Source of the DNA: DATFQE01 sp963738205
Lineage (GTDB): Bacteria > Actinomycetota > Thermoleophilia > Gaiellales > Gaiellaceae
NCBI GenBank assembly: GCA_963738205.1
Contig: CAVTVQ010000006.1
Span: forward strand, 682,001-746,000
Length of the DNA: 64,000 nt
Direction of reading: 5' to 3'
The translations under genes were made by a program, and so were the position numbers. Of this stretch, positions 8,067 to 15,840 are shown one piece after another. The notes under the pieces are model-generated. The model made no database searches, was not told the origin of the DNA, and was given only the letters and a program-made list of their open reading frames with translations. Numbering within the stretch: the stretch's first letter is position 1; each line of letters opens with the position of its first letter.

Positions 8067-8453
8067 CTAGCGGAACAATGCGAGCAGCGAGTTGAAGACG
8101 CCGGCGTTCGGCGGCTGCTGGCTCGGTGCGCGCGTGATCTGCAGCGGCTGGCAGGTCTGGTAGTCGTTGACCGGCGTCTGCGGGCCGAACCCGCTGGCGT
8201 GCTTCGTGTCGAGGAACGTCCACGTGCTCTGGAAGGTGTCCGCTGTCACGGCGGTGGAGCAGGCGCCGTAGATGAGGGCGCTGGCGGCGATCGAGCGGGC
8301 CTGCGCGACCTGCTTCTTCAGCGTCTTGACGTCTTTCTGGAGGGCCGCGATCTGGCGCGCCAGGGACTTGACCGTCGGCCCGGCCGCCGAAGCGGGCGCC
8401 GCCACTGAGAGAGCAACCAGCGCGATCAGAGCGGTGACGATTACCCGCTTCAT
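8067..8453 (-). CDS. Small secreted coiled-coil protein
   Basis: This 128-aa protein has a clear signal peptide (MKRVIVTALIALVALSVAAPASA). Residues about 27-55 form a short Lys-rich coiled coil (SLARQIAALQKDVKTLKKQVAQ). The rest is unique, with two Cys residues (YGACS and YQTCQP) that could form a disulfide. An AGGAGG Shine-Dalgarno precedes the ATG. It resembles the many unnamed small exported proteins of actinobacteria; I cannot assign a function. Confidence 0.82.
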   Translation of the reverse strand: MKRVIVTALIALVALSVAAPASAAGPTVKSLARQIAALQKDVKTLKKQVAQARSIAASALIYGACSTAVTADTFQSTWTFLDTKHASGFGPQTPVNDYQTCQPLQITRAPSQQPPNAGVFNSLLALFR

Positions 8454-8503
8454 GGTGGGAAACCTCCTGGTTTGATGCCGTCCTGGAACGCCGGAGTGTA
8501 GAC

Positions 8504-8803
8504 CTGCAGCGGCCGATCGTCCTCATCGACGGCGAGAACGTACGGCGCTCCGCCTGGCCGAACGTGGCGAAAGACGAGCTCGTGCGGCTCGTGGAGGACT
8601 GGGCGCACCTCGAAGGCGTGGACGCACGGATCATCTGGGAGGGCGCCGAGACCGCCGACGACGTGATCGCCCGCCAGGCCGCAGAGCTCGATCGCTACTG
8701 GCTCGTCACGTCGGACCGTGGCTTACGCGTGCGCACAGCCGACCGAGCCGAGCGCGTGATCGGAGGCGGAGGGTTCCTGCGGGAGCTACGCGGCGGCCGC
8801 TAG
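8504..8803 (+). CDS. Small NYN/PIN-like nuclease domain protein (probable CTG start)
   Basis: The frame encodes PIVLIDGENV, then ETADDVIARQA and YWLVTSDRGL, the spaced acidic residues of NYN/YacP-type (PIN-like) RNases. The first ATG/GTG/TTG in frame (GTG 8564) lies after the essential IDGENV strand, so it cannot be the true start. CTG 8504, with a GGAG about 7 nt upstream, gives a complete 99-aa domain. A CTG start or a small sequence error are both possible. It overlaps the convergent zinc-ribbon-like gene by 18 bp at the 3' ends. Confidence 0.72.
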   Translation: MQRPIVLIDGENVRRSAWPNVAKDELVRLVEDWAHLEGVDARIIWEGAETADDVIARQAAELDRYWLVTSDRGLRVRTADRAERVIGGGGFLRELRGGR

Positions 8804-9073
8804 CCGCTGACGCTCCGCATAGAACGCCTCGAATTGCCCCTGCAGCGAGCTGAGATAGCTACGCACCTCGTCCTCGAGCTCCTCGATCTCGCCGTTGACC
8901 AGGAACAGCTGGTGCCACCGGCGGCGCTCCTCGTCACAGAGGTGGTAACTGCCGTCGACCGAGATCGCGGCGCCGCATTCCGAACAGGGCAACGCTGCAG
9001 GCGATGGAAAGCCGAACATGGAGCTGTAACGCAGGTCGCCCGAATGGGGATACGGATACGGGCGAGTGGGCAT
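8786..9073 (-). CDS. Small CxxC-containing hypothetical protein
   Basis: This 95-aa protein has a CSECG motif followed 20 residues later by HLC, which could bind a zinc ion. Its C-terminal half (EEIEELEDEVRSYLSSLQGQFEAFYAERQRL type pattern, residues about 60-92) is predicted helical or coiled coil. It may be a zinc-ribbon protein with a dimerisation helix. The ATG at 9073 is divergent from a small acidic ORF 9 bp away. I do not recognise a named family. Confidence 0.65.
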   Translation of the reverse strand: MPTRPYPYPHSGDLRYSSMFGFPSPAALPCSECGAAISVDGSYHLCDEERRRWHQLFLVNGEIEELEDEVRSYLSSLQGQFEAFYAERQRLAAAA

Positions 9074-9082
9074 GACACGATT

Positions 9083-9247
9083 GTGGCCGACGATCCCAGC
9101 GACGAGCCCGTGCCGAAGCCTGAGGCCCAGGTGCTCCCTGAGCGCAAGCTGCTGTCGCTCGTTTCGGCGGACCCGCTCCCTGATGACCTGCCGGTGCCCG
9201 AGCCCGAGGCGGACGACCCGGGCGCCGACGAGCCCGACTTGCGCTAA
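9083..9247 (+). CDS. Small acidic Pro-rich protein (uncertain)
   Basis: A 54-aa ORF from GTG 9083 encodes a strongly acidic, Pro-rich peptide (many PxPE and DD repeats, isoelectric point clearly low). It fits exactly between two minus-strand genes and overlaps the end of the metallo-beta-lactamase gene by 4 bp. No domain is recognisable. The composition is plausible for a disordered protein, but the frame could be chance in GC-rich DNA. Confidence 0.35.
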   Translation: MADDPSDEPVPKPEAQVLPERKLLSLVSADPLPDDLPVPEPEADDPGADEPDLR

Positions 9248-10131
9248 GCGAGCGAGTCCTCGGCGGGCGAGTGCGCCTCGGCTTCCAGGTCGAGCGCGAG
9301 CGTCATGCCCTCGTAGGCCAGCACGGGCTCGTGCCCGTTGGGCCCCCACAACGCCCGAGCGCGTGCCTGCAGCGAGCGCAGCTCGTCGTCCGAGTGCATC
9401 GGATCGTGGTGGAAGAGAACCAGTCGCTCGACGGCGCATGCGCGCCCGAACTCGACGGCGTGGTCGACGCTCGAGTGGCCCCAGCCCACGTGGTTCGGAT
9501 ACTCGTGCTCGAAGTACTGCGCGTCGTGCATCAGCACGTTCGCGCCGTCGGCCAGCGAGAAGCCGGAGAGCCATTCCGGCTCCACGCCCGCCGGCCCGGC
9601 GCCGAGGTACGGCTCGTGGTCGGGGATGTAGGTGAGCGTCCGCCCCTCCTCCTCGATGCGCAACCCGACCGTCGGGCCTCGGTGGGAGACCGGCTCGGCG
9701 CGAATGCGGGCCGAGCCGAGCGCGAAGTCTTCGTCCGGGAGGTCGTGGAGGGTGAGCTTCGACGGCACCTCGCCCAGCTGCACCGGGAAGAGCGGAGGCG
9801 AGAGGTAGCGCGAGATTCGTTCCTCAAGGCTGTCCACCGGCGACCCAGGCCCCCAGACATGGACTTCGAGCCCCGGCTCCCACAGCGGCACGAAGAAGCC
9901 GAGCCCCTCGAGGTGGTCGAGGTGGAGGTGGGTCAGGATCACGTGCACCGGCCGCCGCGGCCGGCGGGCGAGCTCGACCCCGAGCTTACGGATCCCGGTG
10001 CCGGCGTCGAGGACGACCGGAGTCCCGTCGTGGAGCTCCAGTTGGATGCACGAGGTGTTCCCGCCGAAGGCGACGGTCTCCGCGCCTGGAGCGGCGAGCG
10101 ACCCCCGGCAGCCCCAGACGGTTGCCTTCAC
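9244..10131 (-). CDS. Metallo-beta-lactamase-fold hydrolase (phosphodiesterase-like)
   Basis: This 295-aa protein starts VKATVWGCRGSLAAPG and has the metal-binding THLHLDHLEG motif (HxHxDH), SHRGPTVGLRI, and the later MHDAQYFEHEY and WGHSSVDHAVEF motifs. This matches class-III cyclic-nucleotide-phosphodiesterase-like members of the superfamily, often found with PAS or response-regulator genes. Its GTG start (10131) overlaps the stop of the upstream PAS gene in a GTGA arrangement, so the pair is translationally coupled and probably forms a signalling unit. Confidence 0.88.
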   Translation of the reverse strand: MKATVWGCRGSLAAPGAETVAFGGNTSCIQLELHDGTPVVLDAGTGIRKLGVELARRPRRPVHVILTHLHLDHLEGLGFFVPLWEPGLEVHVWGPGSPVDSLEERISRYLSPPLFPVQLGEVPSKLTLHDLPDEDFALGSARIRAEPVSHRGPTVGLRIEEEGRTLTYIPDHEPYLGAGPAGVEPEWLSGFSLADGANVLMHDAQYFEHEYPNHVGWGHSSVDHAVEFGRACAVERLVLFHHDPMHSDDELRSLQARARALWGPNGHEPVLAYEGMTLALDLEAEAHSPAEDSLA

Positions 10132-10532
10132 CCGTCCCCGCGATCCCAGAACACGGCGACCACGCCTTGCAGCTCCTCCTCTCGGCCGAGCAGCGGAAAC
10201 GCCGTGACCTCGATCTCGTGCCGGACGCCGTCGACGGTCGTGAACGCGAGCGTGTCGTGGGCCGGGCGCTTCTCCCGGTGGGCGATGCCGACGGGCATCT
10301 CGTCCAGCCGCATCGGCGTGCCGTCCAGCTGCTGCACGACGAAGAGACGGGTCCACTCGGCGGGCTCGAGCTCGCCGACTTCCGCGTGCGTCTGGCCGAG
10401 GATCTGCTCCCCCGCCTCGTTGAAGAACACGAGCCGGCCGCGCTCGTCCATCACGATGACGGGCGTTGCGATGTTGGCGGCGAACTCGCGCGCCAGGATC
10501 AGGGGCAGGCTCTTGTGCGCGGTCTGTGCCAT
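10128..10532 (-). CDS. Stand-alone PAS domain protein
   Basis: This 134-aa protein is a single PAS domain: NIATPVIVMDERGRLVFFNEAGEQILG, then the beta-rich half EIEVTAFPLLGREEELQGVVAVFWD. No kinase or cyclase domain follows. It is coupled by a 4-nt overlap to the metallo-beta-lactamase phosphodiesterase-like gene, so it may be the sensor for that enzyme. TACGCT lies 6 nt before the ATG at 10532, consistent with a leaderless mRNA. Confidence 0.85.
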   Translation of the reverse strand: MAQTAHKSLPLILAREFAANIATPVIVMDERGRLVFFNEAGEQILGQTHAEVGELEPAEWTRLFVVQQLDGTPMRLDEMPVGIAHREKRPAHDTLAFTTVDGVRHEIEVTAFPLLGREEELQGVVAVFWDRGDG

Positions 10533-10552
10533 GCCGTAAGCGTAATGACTCG

Positions 10553-10921
10553 CTACATGCGCGAAAGTGCCGAGACCGCCGCCTCCAGGTCGGCGTGGAC
10601 CTCGGCGGCGACGTAGACCGTCCACGGGTGCGGTGGGCCGCCGCCGGTGTACGCGATCACCGGCTTGCCGCGGGACTGCGCGTACCAGGCCTCCATCGCC
10701 GTGCCCTCGTCGGCCGAGGTGAACGCGGCCAGGACCGCATCGCACCCGTCGATGTCAGCGAGGTCGCCTTCGACGATCTCCTGCTCGTGCCCCTCCGTGC
10801 GACCGCGGAAGTCGCGTCGCATCGGGTCGACCGGCTCCCAGCCGGCCTCGCGCACGAGCGTCTCGGCCCGCCGCCGGTACTCGTCCGCGTACGGCGGCCC
10901 CGCCAGATAGACGCGCCTCAT
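10553..10921 (-). CDS. Nucleoside 2-deoxyribosyltransferase family protein
   Basis: This 122-aa protein has the family pattern MRRVYLAGPPYADEYRRRAETL, then VEGDLADIDGCDAVLAAF (Asp residues that bind the sugar) and DEGTAMEAWYAQSRGKPVIAYTG, with the catalytic Glu in GTAMEAWYA. Members transfer deoxyribose between bases or hydrolyse modified nucleosides. It is divergent from queF with only 17 bp between start codons, so the two are probably co-regulated; a role in base or deazapurine salvage is inference. Confidence 0.85.
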   Translation of the reverse strand: MRRVYLAGPPYADEYRRRAETLVREAGWEPVDPMRRDFRGRTEGHEQEIVEGDLADIDGCDAVLAAFTSADEGTAMEAWYAQSRGKPVIAYTGGGPPHPWTVYVAAEVHADLEAAVSALSRM

Positions 10922-10941
10922 GGCCGTAGAGTAGGGCCATG
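10919..10941. promoter_or_regulatory. Divergent leaderless promoter embedded in an inverted repeat
   Basis: CATGGCC (10919-10925) and GGCCATG (10935-10941) form a perfect inverted repeat that contains both start codons. The 9-nt spacer contains TAGAGT (10927-10932) 6 nt before the queF ATG and, on the other strand, TACTCT (10933-10928) 6 nt before the deoxyribosyltransferase ATG. The two TANNNT elements overlap by 5 bp, so RNA polymerase could serve only one gene at a time. Confidence 0.55.
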
Positions 10942-11319
10942 GAATCGTCCGGACAGCCTGAGTTCGTCGCGCTGGGGCATGCCGGCTCCGAGCACTACGC
11001 CGGCCTCGAGAGCTTCCCGAACCCGGGCGTCTCGGAGGTCGAGCTGGTCAGCGACGAATTGGCGGCGATGTGCCCGATCACCGGGCAGCCCGACCTGTAC
11101 CTGGCGACGATCGTGTACCAGCCCGAGGCGCTCTGCCTGGAGTCGAAGTCGCTCAAGCTCTATCTGATGCGCTTCCGCAACGAGGGAGCGTTCTGCGAGG
11201 CGCTGGCGGTGAAGATCCGCGACGACGTCGCCGAGGCGCTCGAGCTTCCCGCCGACCGCGTGACGGTCATGCTCGAGCAGAAGGCACGGGGCGGGATCAC
11301 GATCACGGCGACGACGTAG
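10939..11319 (+). CDS. queF: QueF, NADPH-dependent preQ0 reductase
   Basis: This 126-aa type-I QueF reduces 7-cyano-7-deazaguanine (preQ0) to preQ1 on the way to queuosine. The catalytic Cys is in AAMCPITGQPDLY, the substrate-binding Glu in LCLESKSLKLYLMRFRNEG, and the tunnel-fold end RVTVMLEQKARGGI is intact. Other queuosine genes are not in the window. The ATG at 10939 is likely leaderless. The LLM oxidoreductase gene follows after 12 bp. Confidence 0.96.
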   Translation: MESSGQPEFVALGHAGSEHYAGLESFPNPGVSEVELVSDELAAMCPITGQPDLYLATIVYQPEALCLESKSLKLYLMRFRNEGAFCEALAVKIRDDVAEALELPADRVTVMLEQKARGGITITATT

Positions 11320-11331
11320 CCGGCCTCTGAA

Positions 11332-12207
11332 GTGCACCTCGGCCTGATCCTCCCGAACTACGGCGAGGCGCTCGGGGCCGAGCGGCTCGCGGCGGCCGCC
11401 GTCGCCGCGGAGGAGTCGGGCTTCGACTCCGCCTGGGTCACCGACCACGTGATCGTGCCGTCCGAACACGCCGCGATCTACGGGACGATCGCGGAGGCGC
11501 TCGTGTCGCTGGGATTTCTCGCTGGGCGCACGCACACGCTCGAGCTGGGCGTCTCGGCGCTCGTCGTGCCGCAGCGCAACCCGCTCGTCGCACTCAAGCA
11601 GCTGACGACGCTCGACCAGCTCTCGGGCGGCCGCATCGTGACCGCCGTCGCCGCGGGGTGGATGGAGGGCGAGTTCGCTGTGCTCGGCGCCTCCTTCGAG
11701 CGGCGGGGCAAGCTGCTCGACGACTGGCTCCGCCTCGCGCTCGCCGTGTTCGAGCAGATGCCCGGACACGTCACCTACGAGGGCGAGCTGCTGTCCGTGG
11801 ACGGCTGGCTCGCGCCCGCACTCGTCCGGCCCGGCGGCCCGGAACTCTGGGTCGCCGGCGTCTCGCGCGCAACGATCCGCCGCGCCGCGATCACCGGCCT
11901 CTGGCATCCGGTCGCCCTCAGCCCCGATGCGCTGCGCCCGCTGGCGGCCGAGTTGCGGGAACGACGTTCCGACAGCCGCGTCCTCCTGCGCATCAGCACG
12001 TATCTCCAGCCGGAGGCCGAGGTCGGAGCCGACGAGCGCGGCCGGCATGCGCTCGCCGGTCCCGCCGACTCGATCGCCGAGCGCCTGACGGAGTACGTCG
12101 AGGCCGGCTGCGACGGCTTCGTGCTCAACCTCGACCACGAACGACCCGGCCTCGCGGATCGGGTCCGGCAGTTCGCCGCCGAGGTGGTTCCGCTCCTCTC
12201 CTCGTGA
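11332..12207 (+). CDS. LLM-class (F420-type) flavin-dependent oxidoreductase
   Basis: This 291-aa protein has the luciferase-like TIM-barrel pattern: MHLGLILPNYGE, AAEESGFDSAWVTDHVIVP, LELGVSALVVPQRNPLVALKQLTTLDQLSGGR and GAGWMEGEF-like VAAGWMEGEFAVLG, the signature of the Rv2161c-like F420-dependent subgroup. The cofactor is probably F420, although FMN cannot be excluded. It starts at GTG 11332, immediately after queF, and likely shares its transcript. Confidence 0.9.
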   Translation: MHLGLILPNYGEALGAERLAAAAVAAEESGFDSAWVTDHVIVPSEHAAIYGTIAEALVSLGFLAGRTHTLELGVSALVVPQRNPLVALKQLTTLDQLSGGRIVTAVAAGWMEGEFAVLGASFERRGKLLDDWLRLALAVFEQMPGHVTYEGELLSVDGWLAPALVRPGGPELWVAGVSRATIRRAAITGLWHPVALSPDALRPLAAELRERRSDSRVLLRISTYLQPEAEVGADERGRHALAGPADSIAERLTEYVEAGCDGFVLNLDHERPGLADRVRQFAAEVVPLLSS

Positions 12208-12282
12208 CGAGCTCGCGAACGCCTGGTGTCGGCGGCCGCCTCCGGCTCTGCAGCCCTGCCTGGCGGCTGCAATGATGCGCTC

Positions 12283-12717
12283 GTGGCAGACGTCGCGAGC
12301 ATCCTGGAGACGAAGGGCGGCGACGTCCTCCAGATCGACGGTTCCGCCACCGTGCTCGACGCGATCAAGCGCATGGTGGCGGCGAACGTCGGCTCGCTGC
12401 TCGTGATGGAGGGCGACAAGCTGGCCGGCATCGTGACCGAGCGCGACTACCTGCGCCGCGTGGCGCTCGAGGGGCGCGAGGAGAACGAGACGCCGGTGCG
12501 CGAGATCATGTCCGCGCCACTCGTGTACGTCACCCCGGAGACCAGCATCGACGAGTGCATGGCAGTGATGACGGAGCGCCGGATCCGGCACCTCCCCGTG
12601 CTGGGCGACGGTCGCGACGTCGTCGGCGTGGTCTCGATCGGTGACGTCGTGAAGTTCCAGTCGAAGCAGCAGAGCGTCCAGATCCGCCTGCTCACCGACT
12701 ACATCTCGTCTGCCTGA
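12283..12717 (+). CDS. CBS-pair domain protein
   Basis: This 144-aa protein is a single Bateman module of two CBS motifs: ATVLDAIKRMVAANVGSLLVMEGDKLAGIVTERDYLRR and TSIDECMAVMTERRIRHLPVLGDGRDVVGVVSIGDVVK. Such modules bind adenine nucleotides such as AMP or ATP. The GTG at 12283 is chosen because AATGAT lies 6 nt upstream and the homologous N-terminus begins there; an upstream start at 12226 adds an unlikely Ala/Gly stretch. Partner unknown. Confidence 0.9.
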   Translation: MADVASILETKGGDVLQIDGSATVLDAIKRMVAANVGSLLVMEGDKLAGIVTERDYLRRVALEGREENETPVREIMSAPLVYVTPETSIDECMAVMTERRIRHLPVLGDGRDVVGVVSIGDVVKFQSKQQSVQIRLLTDYISSA

Positions 12718-12787
12718 GCCTGACGCGCGCGGGAATTCTTTCCGCTTTCCTAGCAGTTTGCTTACAGCGCCTGGGTATATGGCTCGG

Positions 12788-14590
12788 GTGCACTTTGGTG
12801 CCCGACGCACCGGCCGGCGGCTCGGCCTAGGCGCGCTCCTCGCAGCCGTCGTGCTGCTGACGGCCGGCGCAGGCACTGCGGCCGTCGAGGCGGCGCCGAC
12901 CGCGATCACGGGTCCAGTCAGCGCGATCGGCACCACGTCGGCGACCGCGAGCGGAACGGTCAACCCGAACGGCCAGGCGACGTCCTGGTACTTCGAGTAC
13001 GGCACCACCGCCGGCTACGGCAAGAAGACGGCGACGAAGAGCGCCGGCTCGGGCACGACCAACACCCAGGTCTCCGGAGCAATCACCGGTCTCGCGGCCG
13101 GCACGACCTATCACTACAGGCTGGTCGCCACGAACGGGGGCGGCACCAGCCACGGCGCCGACGGGATCTTCACCACGTCGGCGGCGCCGACAGCCGTGAC
13201 CGGATCGGCGACCGGCGTCACGCCCACCTCCGCGACGCTCAACGGCACCGTCGACCCGAACGGCCGGTCCACGACCTGGTACTTCGACTACGGGACGAGC
13301 ACGAGCTACGGGTCCAAGACGGCGGTCAAGAGCGCGGGCTCCGGCACGAGCGCCACGAGCGTCTCAGCTGCGGTCGCGACGCTCACACCGGGGCGGATCT
13401 ACCACTTCCGGCTGGTCGCGACGAGCGACGCAGGCACGAGCCGGGGCGCCGACCGCACGTTCTCGACCGCCGGCGCACCCACGGCGGTCACGGGCTCCGC
13501 GTCGACGGTGACGACGAAGTCGGCGAAGCTCGCCGGCGCCGTCACCGCGAACGGCCAGGCGACGAACTGGTACGTCGAGTACGGGGCGACCACCGGCTAC
13601 GGCTCCAAAACCGCCGCGAAAAGCGCGGGCAACGGCACGAAGCCCGCGGGCGTCTCGGCGACGGTGACGGGGTTGAGAGCGAGGACGACCTACCACTACC
13701 GGCTCGTGGCGGCGAACGCCTCCGGGACGAGCCTCGGCGCGGACAGGACCTTCAGGACCGCTGGTCCGCCGCTGGCGCGCACCGGGCCGGCGGGGGGAAT
13801 CGGCCCGAGCTTCGCCACGCCCACCGGTGTCGTGAACCCGCAAGGACGGCGCACGACCTGGTACGTCGAGTACGGCACGACGACGCGCTACGGGTCCAAG
13901 ACCGCGACCAAGGGTGCCGGCTCGACGTTCGCGGACCAGAGCGTCAGCGCCGCGATCACGCGTCTTCGGACGGCAGCCGTGTACCACTACCGGCTGGTCG
14001 CCAAGAACGACGCAGGGACGACGCGCGGCGCCGATCTCACCTTCAGGACGACCGGCGCGACCATCGCCGCCCGCAGGCGCAAGGTCGTCTTCGGCCGCGG
14101 CGTGATGCTGTCGGGCTTCGTGCCCACTCTGCGCGGGGGCGAGTCCGTGACGATCTACGCCGCGGAGTTCGGCAAGGGCTCGCCCAGGGCGCTCGCGACG
14201 CTCGTCACCGGCGACGGCGGGCTGTGGCGCTCGCTCGTGCGGCCGCTGATCAGGACGACGTACACCGCGAGCTGGAACGGCGGAACGAGCCGCGCCCTGA
14301 CGATCGGCGTGCGCCCGGCGGTGGCCTTCCGCCGCGTCGGGCCAGCTCGTTTCCATACCCGCGTGGTCGCGGGGCGCTCCTTCAAGGGCCGGCTCGTAAA
14401 GCTCCAGCGCAAGACGCGCTACGGGTGGGTGACCGTGAAGCGCGTCAGGCTGAACCGTCGCTCCGCCGCCACGTTCCGCGTGCGATTCCGCCCGGGCACG
14501 AAGCGGCTCCGTGTGGTCATAAGCGTCAACCAGGCCGGCCGCGGCTACCTGGCGGGCATCAGCCGCACGATCGTCTATCGCCGCCGCTAG
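12788..14590 (+). CDS. Secreted protein with four tandem fibronectin-III-like repeats
   Basis: This 600-aa protein has a signal peptide (RRLGLGALLAAVVLLTAGAGTAA). Four near-identical repeats of about 96 aa follow. Each runs APTAVTGSA...SATLNGTVDPNGRSTTWYFDYGTSTSYGSKT...YHYRLVATN..GTSRGADRTF, a beta-sandwich like fibronectin-III or actinobacterial surface repeats. The last 170 aa are a basic beta-rich domain ending IVYRRR, with no sorting signal. TATATG lies 6 nt before GTG 12788, which suggests a leaderless mRNA; ATG 12779 inside that element is the alternative. Recent repeat duplication is likely. Probably a wall-associated structural or binding protein. Confidence 0.85.
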   Translation: MHFGARRTGRRLGLGALLAAVVLLTAGAGTAAVEAAPTAITGPVSAIGTTSATASGTVNPNGQATSWYFEYGTTAGYGKKTATKSAGSGTTNTQVSGAITGLAAGTTYHYRLVATNGGGTSHGADGIFTTSAAPTAVTGSATGVTPTSATLNGTVDPNGRSTTWYFDYGTSTSYGSKTAVKSAGSGTSATSVSAAVATLTPGRIYHFRLVATSDAGTSRGADRTFSTAGAPTAVTGSASTVTTKSAKLAGAVTANGQATNWYVEYGATTGYGSKTAAKSAGNGTKPAGVSATVTGLRARTTYHYRLVAANASGTSLGADRTFRTAGPPLARTGPAGGIGPSFATPTGVVNPQGRRTTWYVEYGTTTRYGSKTATKGAGSTFADQSVSAAITRLRTAAVYHYRLVAKNDAGTTRGADLTFRTTGATIAARRRKVVFGRGVMLSGFVPTLRGGESVTIYAAEFGKGSPRALATLVTGDGGLWRSLVRPLIRTTYTASWNGGTSRALTIGVRPAVAFRRVGPARFHTRVVAGRSFKGRLVKLQRKTRYGWVTVKRVRLNRRSAATFRVRFRPGTKRLRVVISVNQAGRGYLAGISRTIVYRRR

Positions 14591-14605
14591 CGGGGGCGTC
14601 CCTCC

Positions 14606-15016
14606 TCAGTCGCCCACAAGCCCCTGCTCGGCGAGCCAGGCCTTTGCCACGCGCTTCTGCGCGCGGGTGAGCCAGGCCTCCGCGACGAGGTCATGCAGCT
14701 CGTCCCGGTCGATGCGGGCAAGGTTCGGTATGCGCATCAGCACGGCCGGGTAGCCGTCGAAGTGCGGTGTGGTGAAGTAGACGCCCCGATCGTCGGCGAC
14801 CATGAGCTCCTTCACGCCGACGTCGGCAACGCGGAACATCAGCACATCCTCGAGCCGCTCTCCGGTCTGCGGATCGAAGGCGTCGCGCCTGGGGCCACGA
14901 TGGAAGCAGAAGACCTTGCCGTGGACGAGGTACGCGGGCCGGCCGTCCTCGGACACCTCCTTGGTCGCCTGGGGCATGGCCAGTGCGAGCTCGTCGAGGT
15001 CGGCCATCGTCGCCAT
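14606..15016 (-). CDS. MmcQ/YjbR family protein
   Basis: This 136-aa protein has the MmcQ/YjbR pattern: LALAMPQATKEVSEDGRPAYLVHGKVFCFHR near the N-terminus, the central VYFTTPHFDGYPAVLMRI, and DELHDLVAEAWLTRAQKRVAKAWLAE at the end. The fold resembles a CyaY-like DNA-binding domain; function unknown. It starts at ATG 15016, 7 nt after a 29-codon ORF, and a GGAGG lies within that ORF's end. Confidence 0.9.
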   Translation of the reverse strand: MATMADLDELALAMPQATKEVSEDGRPAYLVHGKVFCFHRGPRRDAFDPQTGERLEDVLMFRVADVGVKELMVADDRGVYFTTPHFDGYPAVLMRIPNLARIDRDELHDLVAEAWLTRAQKRVAKAWLAEQGLVGD

Positions 15017-15023
15017 GACGCAG

Positions 15024-15113
15024 TCACGCCTCCTGGACGACGTTCGGCCCGTACATCGGCCGCCAGGCGTCGTAGTCGCCGGTCTGGATCCGGGTGATGA
15101 TGAATGCGGACAT
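15024..15113 (-). pseudogene. 29-codon ORF resembling the start of a truncated ABM-like gene
   Basis: ATG 15113 opens a 29-codon frame, MSAFIITRIQTGDYDAWRPM and nine more residues, ending at TGA. The opening strand and YDAWRPM motif look like the first 20 residues of dimeric alpha-beta-barrel (antibiotic-monooxygenase-like) proteins of about 100 aa, but the rest of the fold is missing. It sits immediately before the MmcQ gene, so it may survive as a leader that delivers ribosomes to it. Confidence 0.4.
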
Positions 15114-15317
15114 CGCCGTCCTTTCGCCTTCGCGAGGTTGAGCAGAGTGGAGCCTCCGCCGACACGAAGGACGTAGTGGATCAGACGCAGTTTCCGTGGC
15201 GGCGCTCGGAGCGCTCCTGGTCGACTTCTCGTTGTAGGGTGCCGCAGTGGACGAGGCGCGGCTCGACGGCTCCGGCTCAGGCCCTCACCCGTCACCGAGG
15301 GCTGGTTCGTAGTCAAC

Positions 15318-15800
15318 GTGCGGGACGCCACCTGGTTGACATCGGAGCAGGGCGAAAAGCAGCCGTCGGGCTCCGAGTGCAGCTTCGAGAGCCCGATGGC
15401 CGAGTTCCAGCAGCTCGGCATCCGACTCCACGTTCTGGAGCCTGGCGAGTCGAACGGCCTCTACCACCAGGAAAATCAGCAGGAGGCGTTCCTCGTGCTG
15501 TCCGGGGAGTGCAGGCTGCTCGTCGAAGGTGAGGAGCGCCTCCTACGGCCGTGGGACTTCGTCCACAGTCCCGCCGGAACCGAGCACATCTTCGTCGGCG
15601 CCGGCGACGGGCCGTGCGCGATCCTGATGGCCGGTGGACGAGGGGAGGACTGGCGGGTGCTCTACCCGGTGTCGGAGCTCGCGGCGCGCTATGGCGCGAC
15701 CGCGAAGGAGGAGACCTCCGACCCGGACCAGGCCTACGTCGGGTTCGAGCCGTCACGGCGGGAGCGGCCCTCGTATTGGGACCGCCTGCCCTGGGCCTAG
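15318..15800 (+). CDS. Cupin domain protein (true start probably GTG 15247, 1-nt frameshift)
   Basis: The visible frame encodes 160 aa with a cupin core: IRLHVLEPGESNGLYHQENQQEAFLVLSGECRLLVEGEERLLRPWDFVHSPAGTEHIFVGAG. The His/Glu positions (YHQEN, EAFLV, HIF) would bind a metal. Codons before GTG 15318 read VTEGWFVVN, which belongs to the family N-terminus, so 15318 is too late. The preceding VDEARLDGSGSG is in another frame from GTG 15247, with TAGGGT exactly 6 nt upstream. One missing base near 15283 would join them. Likely an assembly indel; the substrate is unknown. Confidence 0.85.
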   Translation: MRDATWLTSEQGEKQPSGSECSFESPMAEFQQLGIRLHVLEPGESNGLYHQENQQEAFLVLSGECRLLVEGEERLLRPWDFVHSPAGTEHIFVGAGDGPCAILMAGGRGEDWRVLYPVSELAARYGATAKEETSDPDQAYVGFEPSRRERPSYWDRLPWA

Positions 15801-15840
15801 CCCCCAGCTTCACCGGCACGTGCCGCATCGCCGCCGTGTG

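Noticed and set aside
10918..13008. 696-codon minus-strand open frame
   Set aside because: It is antisense to queF, the LLM oxidoreductase and the CBS gene and has shadow composition (His/Arg/Asp-rich, no domains).
12893..14060. Four 288-bp tandem repeats considered as a CRISPR or DNA repeat array
   Set aside because: The repeats are protein-coding and in frame (fibronectin-like domains); there are no short palindromic repeats or cas genes.
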